Assembly: GCA_027491355.1 (NCBI GenBank)
Contig: JAIXWI010000009.1
Location: 1-64,000 of the forward strand
Origin: Bacteroidota bacterium
GTDB taxonomy: Bacteria; Bacteroidota; Bacteroidia; UKL13-3
Length of the DNA: 64,000 bases
Reading direction: 5' to 3'
Shown: positions 42,260-50,784 of the stretch, piece after piece
Layout: every line of letters begins with the position of its first letter
Numbering within the stretch: the first letter of the stretch is position 1
The notes under the pieces: generated by a model
Databases searched by the model: none
What the model was told of the DNA's origin: nothing
The model's input: the letters and a program-made list of their open reading frames with translations, nothing else
Translations under genes and position numbers: made by a program

Positions 42260-43666
42260 TTATTTCATTTTTAGAAGACGTTTCAAGGACTTCACCTCTT
42301 TTTCTGTCAAGTGTCTCCACTCTCCGCGTTTTAACTTGCCCTTTTCAAGATCGGCATACAATACCCGATCTAACTTATCAACTTTGTATTCCAAGTGCTC
42401 GAACATTCTATGAATGATTCTGTTCTTACCACTATGAATTTCAACACCTACCACTTTTTTGTCTTTGGGGTCAGACATGGCTATGGCATCTGGTTTTATA
42501 GGCCCATCTTCTAAAACAACACCGTTCGACAGCGTCCACATATCTGTTGGCTTGAATGGTTTGTCAAGTGTAGCACGGTAAACCTTGAAAACCTCGTATT
42601 TAGGGTGCATCAATCGTTGGGCAAGTTCGCCATCATTTGTAAGCAATAAAACGCCGGTAGTATTTCTATCTAAACGCCCAACCGGAAAAATGCGTTCTTT
42701 CATTTTTCCATCAAATAATTCCATTACGGTGTTTCTGCCCTCTGGATCATCAAAGGTGGTAATGGTATCTTTTGGTTTATTTAGCAAAACATAAACACGC
42801 TCTTCAACCGATAATTTAGAACCATTAAATTTAACTACATCTCCTTGATTTACTTTTGTTCCTAGTGTTGTGATAATTTTATCATTTACGCTTACCAAAC
42901 CAGCATTAATCAATTCATCAGCCTCTCTTCTACTGCATATTCCTGCATTTGATATGTACCTATTCAAGCGAATACCCGAACCACTGTCTAAATCAGATTC
43001 GGCTGTGTTTTTCTTTTGTTTACTTGGCTTTTCATCTGTTTTTGATGAAGCAATTCTACTGAACTTATTGAATGGCTTTGTTCTTTCTGGTTTTGCACCA
43101 TATTCGCCGCTTTCTGAACCCTTGGTGTATTGTTTACGGGCCTTATTGGTACCAGGGTTTGTTCTGGTAAATTTCTTAGAAACATCAAACCCTCCGTCGG
43201 TTTCTGATCCAGGTCTTGCTCTTTCTGGTTTTGTAACATATCCACCCTTTTCAGAATTGCGAGTATTTCGCTTATATCTGCTTGTATTGGTATCTGTTTT
43301 ATGGTATCTGTTATTGCTATCAAACCCATTCTCTTTGTCTTGAATTGGCCTTCTTCTTTTGTCAAACATGGGTTTTTCACCCATATCTGTTGGTTTTGCA
43401 GCATATCTAGAAGAAGCTTTATTCAAATTTGATGTAGTTCTGTTGGTTTTTTTCTTAGAAAAATCAACATCTTTCCCTTTGCTTCCAGGCTTAGCAAATC
43501 TGTAATCAACGGGCTTGTCATCCGTTTTCTTACTCCAACCCTTCATTTCAGATTTTTTTGTAAAGCCCTTTCTGGGCTTAGCGCTTCTTCCCTTTTTGGC
43601 AAATGCGGGCTTTTCGCCCGATTTATTGACTGTTCTACTTCCAGAACCTTTTGCTTCTCTTTTCAT
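42260..43666 (-). CDS. rluB: RluB-type 23S rRNA pseudouridine synthase with a long basic N-terminal extension
   Basis: Of the 468 residues, about 230-290 form an S4 RNA-binding domain (IRLNRYISNAGICSRREADE) and 295-460 a RsuA-family synthase with catalytic Asp in PVGRLDRNTTGVLLLTNDG. The enzyme makes pseudouridine in 23S rRNA. The first 225 residues are a disordered tail rich in Lys, Arg, Gly, Ser, with loose repeats built on KPERxxP (YVTKPERARP, YGAKPERTKP) and GG.F or GFD. Such basic tails are frequent in Bacteroidota rRNA enzymes and may help bind rRNA. It has its own -7 box. Confidence 0.9.
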   Translation of the reverse strand: MKREAKGSGSRTVNKSGEKPAFAKKGRSAKPRKGFTKKSEMKGWSKKTDDKPVDYRFAKPGSKGKDVDFSKKKTNRTTSNLNKASSRYAAKPTDMGEKPMFDKRRRPIQDKENGFDSNNRYHKTDTNTSRYKRNTRNSEKGGYVTKPERARPGSETDGGFDVSKKFTRTNPGTNKARKQYTKGSESGEYGAKPERTKPFNKFSRIASSKTDEKPSKQKKNTAESDLDSGSGIRLNRYISNAGICSRREADELINAGLVSVNDKIITTLGTKVNQGDVVKFNGSKLSVEERVYVLLNKPKDTITTFDDPEGRNTVMELFDGKMKERIFPVGRLDRNTTGVLLLTNDGELAQRLMHPKYEVFKVYRATLDKPFKPTDMWTLSNGVVLEDGPIKPDAIAMSDPKDKKVVGVEIHSGKNRIIHRMFEHLEYKVDKLDRVLYADLEKGKLKRGEWRHLTEKEVKSLKRLLKMK

Positions 43667-43677
43667 ATTACGACCTA

Positions 43678-43685
43678 CAAAGATA
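43678..43685 (-). promoter_or_regulatory. -7 box TATCTTTG of rluB
   Basis: Minus-strand TATCTTTG fits TAnnTTTG and lies 11 bases before the ATG at 43666, implying a short leader. No clear -33 TTG. Confidence 0.5.
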
Positions 43686-43750
43686 GGTTTTTATAAACAG
43701 AACCTTGTAAAAATATAAAAGCAGGTTTTGAAAAGCAGGTTTTGTGGAAT

Positions 43751-44542
43751 TTATTTACGTCTTACAACGGTATGGGTTTTTCCGTTAGACGAAACAGTAA
43801 AGGTTGCATCACATGTTCCTGTTCCAAAATCGATTGTTTTTGGGAATCCACCTTCTCTCATCAGTTCAATTGTTCCTGAAACTATTCTCCATTGACAAGC
43901 AATTACAACCCTCAATGGATTGGTGATTGTTGAAGTGTAATTTTTACCCCTTCTATTGACCCCATTTGTACTTCCTGTTACCGTGTAAATATCATCTGAG
44001 TTACTTTGTGTTTGCTCGCCTTGTATCCAGGTTCTGGTCCTAGTTGATGTCCAATTGATACTTTCACCAGATGTATTGGTGATTTTTATCATGGAAACAA
44101 CATTAAACGCTAACTGTTCAGCAGCGTTTCTTCCCATATTTGTTACTGTTTTGGTTCCTTCAACTTTGTTATCATTTTGGTAAAAGGAATCAAAAGTAAT
44201 GGTTTTTACAGAGCCGGTTTCTCTGTATTTTCCTGTCCAACTAACCAATATTTTACCGCGTCTGTATTGTCCATCATCACATAAAAAATTAGCGGTACCG
44301 TAATCTATTGATATGGTTCTGGTACTAGCAATTGTATCAAAAACAAGAATCGGAAATGTAGATTTTCCCAATCCCGTATTTTTTGCAGCATTTTCAACTT
44401 CTTTCATAATCAAATCACTGTTTAAATCTGCAGTGTTTTGGTCTTGCATACTTGTCCAATCTGTGTCTTCGGCTGTTTGCTTTTTACATGAAGCTATTGC
44501 AAAAACAAGCAGGGTTGCTAAAATAATTTGGGTGAATTTCAT
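43751..44542 (-). CDS. Hypothetical lipoprotein
   Basis: The 263-residue protein has a lipoprotein signal (IILATLLVFAIASC, Cys at about 19, then KKQTAED). The rest is Thr/Ser/Asn-rich and beta-strand-like (RTISIDYGTANFLCDDGQYRRGKILVSWTG), with three further Cys (about 99, 224, 253). Such domains occur in Bacteroidota lipoproteins but I do not recognise a family. A single gene between rluB and the divergent symporter gene; TATCTTAG upstream is one mismatch from the -7 consensus. Confidence 0.75.
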   Translation of the reverse strand: MKFTQIILATLLVFAIASCKKQTAEDTDWTSMQDQNTADLNSDLIMKEVENAAKNTGLGKSTFPILVFDTIASTRTISIDYGTANFLCDDGQYRRGKILVSWTGKYRETGSVKTITFDSFYQNDNKVEGTKTVTNMGRNAAEQLAFNVVSMIKITNTSGESINWTSTRTRTWIQGEQTQSNSDDIYTVTGSTNGVNRRGKNYTSTITNPLRVVIACQWRIVSGTIELMREGGFPKTIDFGTGTCDATFTVSSNGKTHTVVRRK

Positions 44543-44638
44543 ATTAATTGAATTTGTTACTAAGATACGGTTTGAGTGGATTGGTTTAATGATTTTGAAT
44601 TTTTTTTGTTATTCCTTCTCAAAATGAGCCTTGGTTCT

Positions 44639-44646
44639 TATGTTTG
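44639..44646 (+). promoter_or_regulatory. -7 box TATGTTTG of the symporter gene
   Basis: TATGTTTG fits TAnnTTTG, 16 bases before ATG 44663. The upstream T-rich stretch has no TTG at exact distance. Confidence 0.5.
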
Positions 44647-44662
44647 AACAAATCAAAAAAGC

Positions 44663-46033
44663 ATGAAAAAGAATCTTATTGCAATCTTTGGAACCTCCTT
44701 GTTAGCTGCTTCAGCTTTTTTGCATTTATATACCACGCATTTTCTGTTAGGTTTTTGCATTGACCTTTTGATCTTGATACTAATGGGATACCACGCATTT
44801 GTCAGAAAGAGTTTAACCTGGTTTATTTTGTTGGGAATGGCATTTGGTTTAATACTTGGTTCGGGGGCAAAACAATTGTCTGAAATCAGTGGTATAAATT
44901 TTATTGAGTTTTGTAGGGGTTCAAAATTATTCAGTGATGTTTTTCTTCGTTTAATTAAGTGCATTATTGCCCCCCTATTGCTTTCAACATTGGTTTTTGG
45001 TATTGCTGGGCATGCAAATCTGAAACAGGTTGGAAGGATGGGAATAAAATCCATCATTTATTTTGAATTGGTTACAACTTTGGCTTTAGTTATTGGCTTA
45101 ATAGCTATCAATTTCACTGGTGCTGGAAGAGGAACAAGTCTTATTCCAGAAACGGATCAAATAGTTAAAGCAGAAAAAATTATCGAACAAAAACAGAGTC
45201 ATAATTTTATTCTAGAGGCCTTTCCAGAAAACATTGCTAAATCAATAGCCGACAATCAAGTGCTTCAAGTGGTTATTTTCAGTATTTTACTGGGAATGGG
45301 TCTTGCAATGGTAAAGAATGATGAAAAAAAGAAGCCACTGCTTGCACTTATGGAAAGCCTTGGAGAGGCAATGTTTAAGTTTACAAACATCGTTATGTGG
45401 TTAGCACCTTTTGCTGTGTTTGGAGCAATGGCTTTTGCTGTCTCAAACATGGGTATATCGGTTATTGGGCCCCTGTTAAAACTTGTTGGTACACTATACT
45501 TAGCATTGATGGCATTGGTGATTTTAGTTTTCTTGCCTGTTTCATTGTTGGTAAAACTTCCAATATCAAAATTCTTTCAAGCAATTTCAGAGCCAGTATC
45601 CATAGCTTTTGCCACAGCAAGTTCGGAAGCTGCACTACCTAAGGCTATGGAGAACCTTGAAAAAATGGGCATCCCAAGAAAAATTGTCGCCTTTGTTTTA
45701 CCAACAGGGTACAGCTTTAACCTAGACGGAACAACCCTTTACCTTTCTTTGGCTTCTGTTTTTATTGCTCAAGCAAGTGGACTAGAGCTTAGTTTGGCGG
45801 AACAAATTCAAATGTGCTTGTTGCTAATGCTAACCAGTAAGGGGGTGGCAGGTGTAAGGGGTGCATCCTTTTTGATTTTAGTTGGTACCGTATCTACTTT
45901 GGGCTTAGATCCTCAAAAAGCATTCGCAATTTTGGCGGTTGACGCACTCATGGATATGGGCAGAACCACTATTAACGTAGTAGGAAACTGCCTTGCAACC
46001 TATGTCATTGCTAAGTGGGAAAAAGAGGTGTAA
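44663..46033 (+). CDS. Dicarboxylate/amino acid:cation symporter (DAACS family)
   Basis: This 456-residue inner-membrane protein has the GltP/GltT layout: N-terminal TM helices, KCIIAPLLLSTLVFGIAGH, the re-entrant hairpin region FATASSEAALPKAMENLE (HP1 serine-rich loop), the TM7 block PTGYSFNLDGTTLYLSLASVF with NMDGT-like NLDGT, and TM8 ALDALMDMGRTTINVVGNCLATY-type end. It imports dicarboxylates or acidic amino acids with H+ or Na+. Two extra hydrophobic segments precede the core. The exact substrate cannot be assigned. Confidence 0.93.
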   Translation: MKKNLIAIFGTSLLAASAFLHLYTTHFLLGFCIDLLILILMGYHAFVRKSLTWFILLGMAFGLILGSGAKQLSEISGINFIEFCRGSKLFSDVFLRLIKCIIAPLLLSTLVFGIAGHANLKQVGRMGIKSIIYFELVTTLALVIGLIAINFTGAGRGTSLIPETDQIVKAEKIIEQKQSHNFILEAFPENIAKSIADNQVLQVVIFSILLGMGLAMVKNDEKKKPLLALMESLGEAMFKFTNIVMWLAPFAVFGAMAFAVSNMGISVIGPLLKLVGTLYLALMALVILVFLPVSLLVKLPISKFFQAISEPVSIAFATASSEAALPKAMENLEKMGIPRKIVAFVLPTGYSFNLDGTTLYLSLASVFIAQASGLELSLAEQIQMCLLLMLTSKGVAGVRGASFLILVGTVSTLGLDPQKAFAILAVDALMDMGRTTINVVGNCLATYVIAKWEKEV

Positions 46034-46116
46034 ACCTGCGCAATGTATTTAGTACAATTCACATATTCTGATGAAATGTTGTGAACTTAGCCCAATCTAA
46101 TCTATTCAACAGGGGT

Positions 46117-46124
46117 TAAATTTG
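46117..46124 (+). promoter_or_regulatory. -7 box TAAATTTG of the M16 operon
   Basis: TAAATTTG matches TAnnTTTG. It lies 18 bases before the TTG start at 46143 and overlaps the alternative TTG at 46122, which argues for the later start. Confidence 0.55.
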
Positions 46125-46142
46125 TGGTTAAACTTCCTTATT

Positions 46143-47393
46143 TTGATTGAATACACAAAATTTATTCTAGACAACGGGTTAACGGTCATTCATCATCAAG
46201 ACACCTCAACAGAGTTGTGTGTGTTGAATTTACTATATAAAGTTGGTTCAAAGAATGAAGAAGCCAATAAAACCGGTTTTGCTCACTTATTTGAACACCT
46301 TATGTTTGGTGGTTCTGTTCACATACCTAGTTACGATGAACCACTCCAATTAGCAGGAGGCGAAAACAACGCCTTTACATCTAACGACATCACCAATTAT
46401 TATTTAAGCCTACCAGCAAATAACGTAGAAACGGGCTTTTGGCTTGAAAGTGATCGAATGCTCGGTTTGGCTATTAACCCTAAAAGTTTAAGGGTTCAGA
46501 AGGGTGTTGTCATTGAAGAATTTAAAGAGCGGTACCTGAACCAACCATACGGTGATATTTGGTTAAAGTTACTGCCATTAGCATATAAAAAACATCCATA
46601 TAAGTGGCCAACAATAGGTAAGGCAATTGCCCATATAAAACAAGCCAAACAAGAAGATGTGAACGCATTTTTTAAACAAAATTATGCACCTAATAACTGT
46701 ATTTTAGTTGTTGGTGGAAACATTGATCTTGATAAAACAAAAGCGCTTTGCAATAAGTGGTTTCTTCCCATACCCGCTCAGCCCATCCAATTGCACGTAC
46801 TTACAAAAGAGCCAACACAAAAGAAAATGAGGCGCAAAGAGGTCTATGCTGATGTGCCAGCAAACTTAATCGTAATGGCATTTCACATGGATCAAAGACA
46901 AAGTAAAAACTTCTATGCAATGGATTTACTCTCTGATATAATGGGAAGTGGAAAGGGTTCAATTTTATACCAACAATTGGTAAAAAACAAAACCCTGTTT
47001 TCAGAAATTGATGCTTACATAACAGCTGATGCAGAACCTGGTCTTTTTATTGTGGAGGGAAGGTTACTTCCGCATACAACATTTGAACAAGCGGAAGAAG
47101 CTATTTGGTTGGTTTTAGATCAAATTAAAAGTAAAAAAATGGAAGAAGATGATTTAAAAAGAGCACAACATAAAAACGAAACTTCTATCCGATTTGGTGA
47201 CATTAATCCACTCAACAGGGCCATGAAGCTTGCCTATGCAGAATACCTTGGCGATGTAGAATTGGTTAACAAAGAAATAGATAACTACCTTTCTATCAAT
47301 ACCCAAGAAATCTGCATTGAAGCAAAGAAGGTTTTTAAAAAATCAAACTGCTCTGTCTTGAGCTATAAAAAGAAAAATGATGAGTCTAAATAG
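46143..47393 (+). CDS. M16 family zinc metallopeptidase (catalytic subunit)
   Basis: From TTG 46143 the 416-residue protein starts IEYTKFILDNGLTVIHHQD, the usual opening of this family. The inverted zinc motif HLFEH (HxxEH) is in FAHLFEHLMFGG, and the downstream Glu is in the helix EEFKER. There is no signal peptide, so it may be cytosolic or exported by another route. The next gene encodes an M16 protein without the motif; such pairs form a clamshell peptidase in which one half is catalytic. The 3' end overlaps the partner gene by 17 bases. Confidence 0.9.
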   Translation: MIEYTKFILDNGLTVIHHQDTSTELCVLNLLYKVGSKNEEANKTGFAHLFEHLMFGGSVHIPSYDEPLQLAGGENNAFTSNDITNYYLSLPANNVETGFWLESDRMLGLAINPKSLRVQKGVVIEEFKERYLNQPYGDIWLKLLPLAYKKHPYKWPTIGKAIAHIKQAKQEDVNAFFKQNYAPNNCILVVGGNIDLDKTKALCNKWFLPIPAQPIQLHVLTKEPTQKKMRRKEVYADVPANLIVMAFHMDQRQSKNFYAMDLLSDIMGSGKGSILYQQLVKNKTLFSEIDAYITADAEPGLFIVEGRLLPHTTFEQAEEAIWLVLDQIKSKKMEEDDLKRAQHKNETSIRFGDINPLNRAMKLAYAEYLGDVELVNKEIDNYLSINTQEICIEAKKVFKKSNCSVLSYKKKNDESK

Positions 47394-48654
47394 AGTTTTG
47401 CAACCCAATATTGAAAAAATTAAATCGCTTAATTTTAAATATTTTGAGCACATAGAATTAGCCTGTGGTGCACCAATTTATTACCTATCAGGAGGTACAG
47501 AACCAGTAATAAAATTTGAGTTGGTGTTTGATGCGGGAAAAGCAAAAGAATTAAAGCCATCTGTTGCATCTTTCACAGCTTCAATGATGAATGAGGGAAC
47601 TCAAAAAAGAAGTGGTAAAACCTTAATCGATGATCTTGATTATTGGGGCGCACATTTTCAGGTAAAAACCTTCAATGACGATGCAGTTGCAACTTTATAT
47701 TGTTTAGAAAAATATTTAGATGGTGCGTTGCCCTTATTTATAGAGGCTTTGACCGAGTCTGTGTTTCCAGAAAAAGAGCTAGCGGTATTAAAAAGAAATG
47801 CTGTTGAAAGACTAAAAATCAATAATAAAAAAAACGAATACATCTGTAGAACATCATTCAATGAGCTCATTTACGGAATTAAGCACCCATTAGGCAAAAA
47901 AAATACAGTTGAAAATGTGCTTAATATTGATCGTAATGAACTTTTTTCTTTTTACAATGATAACTATTCATCTGGCTTTAAATATGCAATACTAACGGGT
48001 AAATTTAGTCAAGAAACCCTGAATAAAACACAAAATGTACTGAATGGGTCGGCGCTCAAATACAAAGCTAAAAAAAGTGCTATAACGGAAATCACAGTAC
48101 AAGAATTTGGTAAACACCGCGTTGAGGCGCCCAACAAATCACAAGCAAGCCTTAAAATAGGTAAAATTGCTCCAGAAAGAAATAACCATCTATTCACTGA
48201 TTTTCAAGTACTTAATCTTGTATTTGGTGGTTTTTTTGGCTCAAGATTGATGAAAAAAATTAGAGAAGACCTGGGTTTAACGTATGGCATTCATTCATAT
48301 TACGAAGCTGGTAAAATTTTAAATATCTGGAGTATAGAAGCTGAAGTAAACAATAAAAACAAAGAACTTGCCGTTTCTGAAATACATAAGGAATTGGAAA
48401 AAATAATAAACGATGCCATTCCAAGTAAAGAAATTGAGGTAGCCAGAAATTATTTATGTGGGGCAATTTTAAAGAGTTTAGACAATCCGCTTTCAATGTC
48501 ATCTAGAATGAAAACACATATAGATTACGATTTGGATTCCAATTACATGAAAAGATACATTGATGAAATTTATAGTGTTAACGCCGTTTCGTTAACAGAG
48601 GTAGCTGCTAAATATTTGTCAAATGAACAGCTCATTGAAGTTATTGTTTCATAA
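47377..48654 (+). CDS. M16 family peptidase-like partner (no HxxEH)
   Basis: The 425-residue protein has the two M16 domains (about 20-230 and 235-420; FFGSRLMKKIREDLGLTYGIHSYYE is diagnostic of the C-terminal half in two blocks) but lacks HxxEH: the position reads FTASMMNEGTQKRS. It is the non-catalytic subunit of the pair with the gene upstream. It overlaps the upstream gene by 17 bases and the following secreted-protein gene by 32 bases. Confidence 0.88.
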   Translation: MMSLNRVLQPNIEKIKSLNFKYFEHIELACGAPIYYLSGGTEPVIKFELVFDAGKAKELKPSVASFTASMMNEGTQKRSGKTLIDDLDYWGAHFQVKTFNDDAVATLYCLEKYLDGALPLFIEALTESVFPEKELAVLKRNAVERLKINNKKNEYICRTSFNELIYGIKHPLGKKNTVENVLNIDRNELFSFYNDNYSSGFKYAILTGKFSQETLNKTQNVLNGSALKYKAKKSAITEITVQEFGKHRVEAPNKSQASLKIGKIAPERNNHLFTDFQVLNLVFGGFFGSRLMKKIREDLGLTYGIHSYYEAGKILNIWSIEAEVNNKNKELAVSEIHKELEKIINDAIPSKEIEVARNYLCGAILKSLDNPLSMSSRMKTHIDYDLDSNYMKRYIDEIYSVNAVSLTEVAAKYLSNEQLIEVIVS

Positions 48655-50353
48655 GTTTTTATTAGCAACATGTTTAACAATAAGCATGTTAAATAATGTC
48701 AATGCTCAAGAAACAATCTTTATTAGAAGGGTTTGTCAAGACACGGTAAATAATAAAAATAACACAATATATTGGTCATTCAACCAGGATAGCTGTAAGA
48801 TTATTGGCGACTTAACTTTATGGGGTAGAGATGGTTCTTTGGCAAGCCCATTTCAAATTGTAAATGCAGGTATTAACCCAACAAACTTTGAAACCACACA
48901 CGCGCTAATGGCTTCTAGTACTTGGGAATACTATATAGAAGCAACAATAAATTGCGGAACAGCTAACAAAAGTTACAACTCAAAAATTGTAAAAGTTGAT
49001 AATAACAACCCATCTAAAACCGAGATAGATTCTGTATCTGTAGATATAAAAACCAACACCCCTGTAATAGGATGGAAGAAGGGCTTAGAGGGTGATATAC
49101 ACAAATATGAAGTATACTTCACCCCCAATTCAGGTGCGGGTTTTATGATAGGCTCTACCGTTCAAAGTGCGTACATGGACTTGGGTGGCCGAAACCCCAA
49201 ACTAAGCAAACTCACCTATCAGATTACCGCTGTTGATAGTTGTGGCAATAGGCCAGCAACAGGACTTCCACATACCTCCATTTTTTTAAAGGGACAAAGC
49301 GACACCTGCAAAATGGAAACCCTATTAACATGGGAAAATTACAGGGGTTGGGGAACAGGTATTAAAACCCAAATTTATCAATTCAGAAATGATTCCTTTT
49401 TATTGTTAGGAGAGGTTCCTTTTGATACAACCCGATTCATTGCCGAATGCCATGAAAGAATGAATCCTTGTAAATATTTTATAAGATCAATAAAATCAAA
49501 TTCACCACAAGTATCTTCAAGTTCAAACTTGATTGAAAGTACTCCTGTTTATAGACTAGATACAAAAGCACCAGTCATTAACTTTGTTACAACAGACCCA
49601 ATTTCTGGAAACAGCGCAATTTCTATTTCAACCCAAAACACAAAAGATAGCTCAATTGTATACAGTTTTCGTGCAAACGGGGGGTTAGTTGGGGGTCAAA
49701 AAACAAGTGGGAGCTCGGAAATTAATCTTGGCTTGTTAAGCGGGGTGCAACAATTTGTGGCTGTTAGCTATGGGGATTGCCCAACTGATTCAACAGCTAG
49801 CCCTACTTCTAATAATATTTATTTAAAATTAAACGGAGGCTTGCTAGAGTGGAATCCTTATTTCACGTGGAACATGGGGGTTGAAAAGTATGTAATAAGC
49901 TCTTTTTCTGGAGATTATGTACCCTCTATGATAGATTATAAGGAAGTGGGTTACACCAAAGACACAAATTATGTGGTATCAAGTGAACCAGGGGTGAGGC
50001 TTCATTGTTATTATATTGAGGGTATAGAATTGGGGGGTAGTAAAACAAGTAAAAGCAATAGTGTTTGTGTTGGTAAAAATTCTGATGAAATATACTGGCC
50101 AAATGTAGTAAGAATTGGGTCGGGTAATTCGGGATTAAGGTTTTATGGTGTAGGTGTAGTAGATGAGACAGCATTAAAGGTAAGCGTATACAATCGCTGG
50201 GGAGAGGAAGTATATGCTTCAACTAATGAAGATTTTGTTGGTCGTGATGCAAATGGAAGAGATCTAGATTCAGGGGTATATTTATTCAAAGCAATGGTAA
50301 AACAATTCAATGAGACAAAAGAAATCACAGGAACAATCAGTATTATCAGGTAA
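48623..50353 (+). CDS. Secreted protein with gliding-motility-type C-terminal (T9SS) domain
   Basis: The 576-residue protein begins with a signal peptide ending near NVNAQ and ends with the T9SS-linked sorting domain found in gliding-motility-associated proteins: LKVSVYNRWGEEVYAS, FVGRDANGRDLDSGVYLFKA, and a terminal strand. The middle (about 30-480) looks like two or three fibronectin/Ig-like beta domains. It is predicted to cross the outer membrane by the type IX system and stay surface-bound or be released. It overlaps the M16 gene by 32 bases and ybeY by 44 bases, an unusual tight packing for an exported protein among cytosolic genes. Confidence 0.87.
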   Translation: MNSSLKLLFHKFLLATCLTISMLNNVNAQETIFIRRVCQDTVNNKNNTIYWSFNQDSCKIIGDLTLWGRDGSLASPFQIVNAGINPTNFETTHALMASSTWEYYIEATINCGTANKSYNSKIVKVDNNNPSKTEIDSVSVDIKTNTPVIGWKKGLEGDIHKYEVYFTPNSGAGFMIGSTVQSAYMDLGGRNPKLSKLTYQITAVDSCGNRPATGLPHTSIFLKGQSDTCKMETLLTWENYRGWGTGIKTQIYQFRNDSFLLLGEVPFDTTRFIAECHERMNPCKYFIRSIKSNSPQVSSSSNLIESTPVYRLDTKAPVINFVTTDPISGNSAISISTQNTKDSSIVYSFRANGGLVGGQKTSGSSEINLGLLSGVQQFVAVSYGDCPTDSTASPTSNNIYLKLNGGLLEWNPYFTWNMGVEKYVISSFSGDYVPSMIDYKEVGYTKDTNYVVSSEPGVRLHCYYIEGIELGGSKTSKSNSVCVGKNSDEIYWPNVVRIGSGNSGLRFYGVGVVDETALKVSVYNRWGEEVYASTNEDFVGRDANGRDLDSGVYLFKAMVKQFNETKEITGTISIIR

Positions 50354-50780
50354 TATCCAAATTAACAAGAACTCATATACAGTAAAAATAAACAAACCTG
50401 TTGTAGTAAATTGGTTGAGGCAGGTGGCTAACCATCATGGTAAAAAAATAGAGGACCTTGAGTACAACTTTATGAGTGATGAGGAGCTACTTGTATACAA
50501 TATTGAATACCTTGGACACGACAATTATACCGATATAATAACTTTTGATATATCCGAAAACGAATGTATCAACGGAAGCATATTGATAAGCATTGACAGG
50601 ATTAAAGAAAATGCCAAAGCTTATAAGTGTTCACAAACAAAAGAGTTGATGAGGGTAATGGCACACGGCTTATTACACCTAATAGGGTTTAAAGATAAGT
50701 CAATAAACCAGCAAAAGGAGATGAGGGCAGAAGAGGATAATGCACTATATTTGTATGAAAAGTTAAAAAGTTCCACGTGA
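50310..50780 (+). CDS. ybeY: Endoribonuclease YbeY (16S rRNA maturation)
   Basis: The 156-residue protein holds the YbeY core: [17 protein letters not shown] and the zinc site [13 protein letters not shown]. The third canonical His (G-Y-D-H) is replaced by Lys-Asp-Lys, a difference common in Bacteroidota YbeY. It processes the 3' end of 16S rRNA and takes part in ribosome quality control. The ATG at 50310 lies inside the end of the preceding gene (44-base overlap); there is no other ATG before the core. It ends in an overlap region with mnmG. Confidence 0.9.
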   Translation: MRQKKSQEQSVLSGNIQINKNSYTVKINKPVVVNWLRQVANHHGKKIEDLEYNFMSDEELLVYNIEYLGHDNYTDIITFDISENECINGSILISIDRIKENAKAYKCSQTKELMRVMAHGLLHLIGFKDKSINQQKEMRAEEDNALYLYEKLKSST

Positions 50781-50784
50781 AAAT
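50769..50784. other. Near-palindromic parS-like sequence
   Basis: AGTTCCACGTGAAAAT agrees with 13 of 16 positions of the ParB site TGTTNCACGTGAAACA, including the CACGTG core. It spans the end of ybeY and the start of mnmG. Whether it is bound by ParB is unknown; coding constraint could also explain it. Confidence 0.3.

Noticed and set aside
42870-43343. 157-codon + frame opposite the pseudouridine synthase tail
   Set aside because: Arises from the low-complexity basic tail on the other strand; no independent support.
50310-50780. Inactive YbeY because the third zinc His is missing
   Set aside because: The Lys-Asp-Lys replacement is usual in Bacteroidota YbeY, where the Asp can serve as ligand; not evidence of loss of function.
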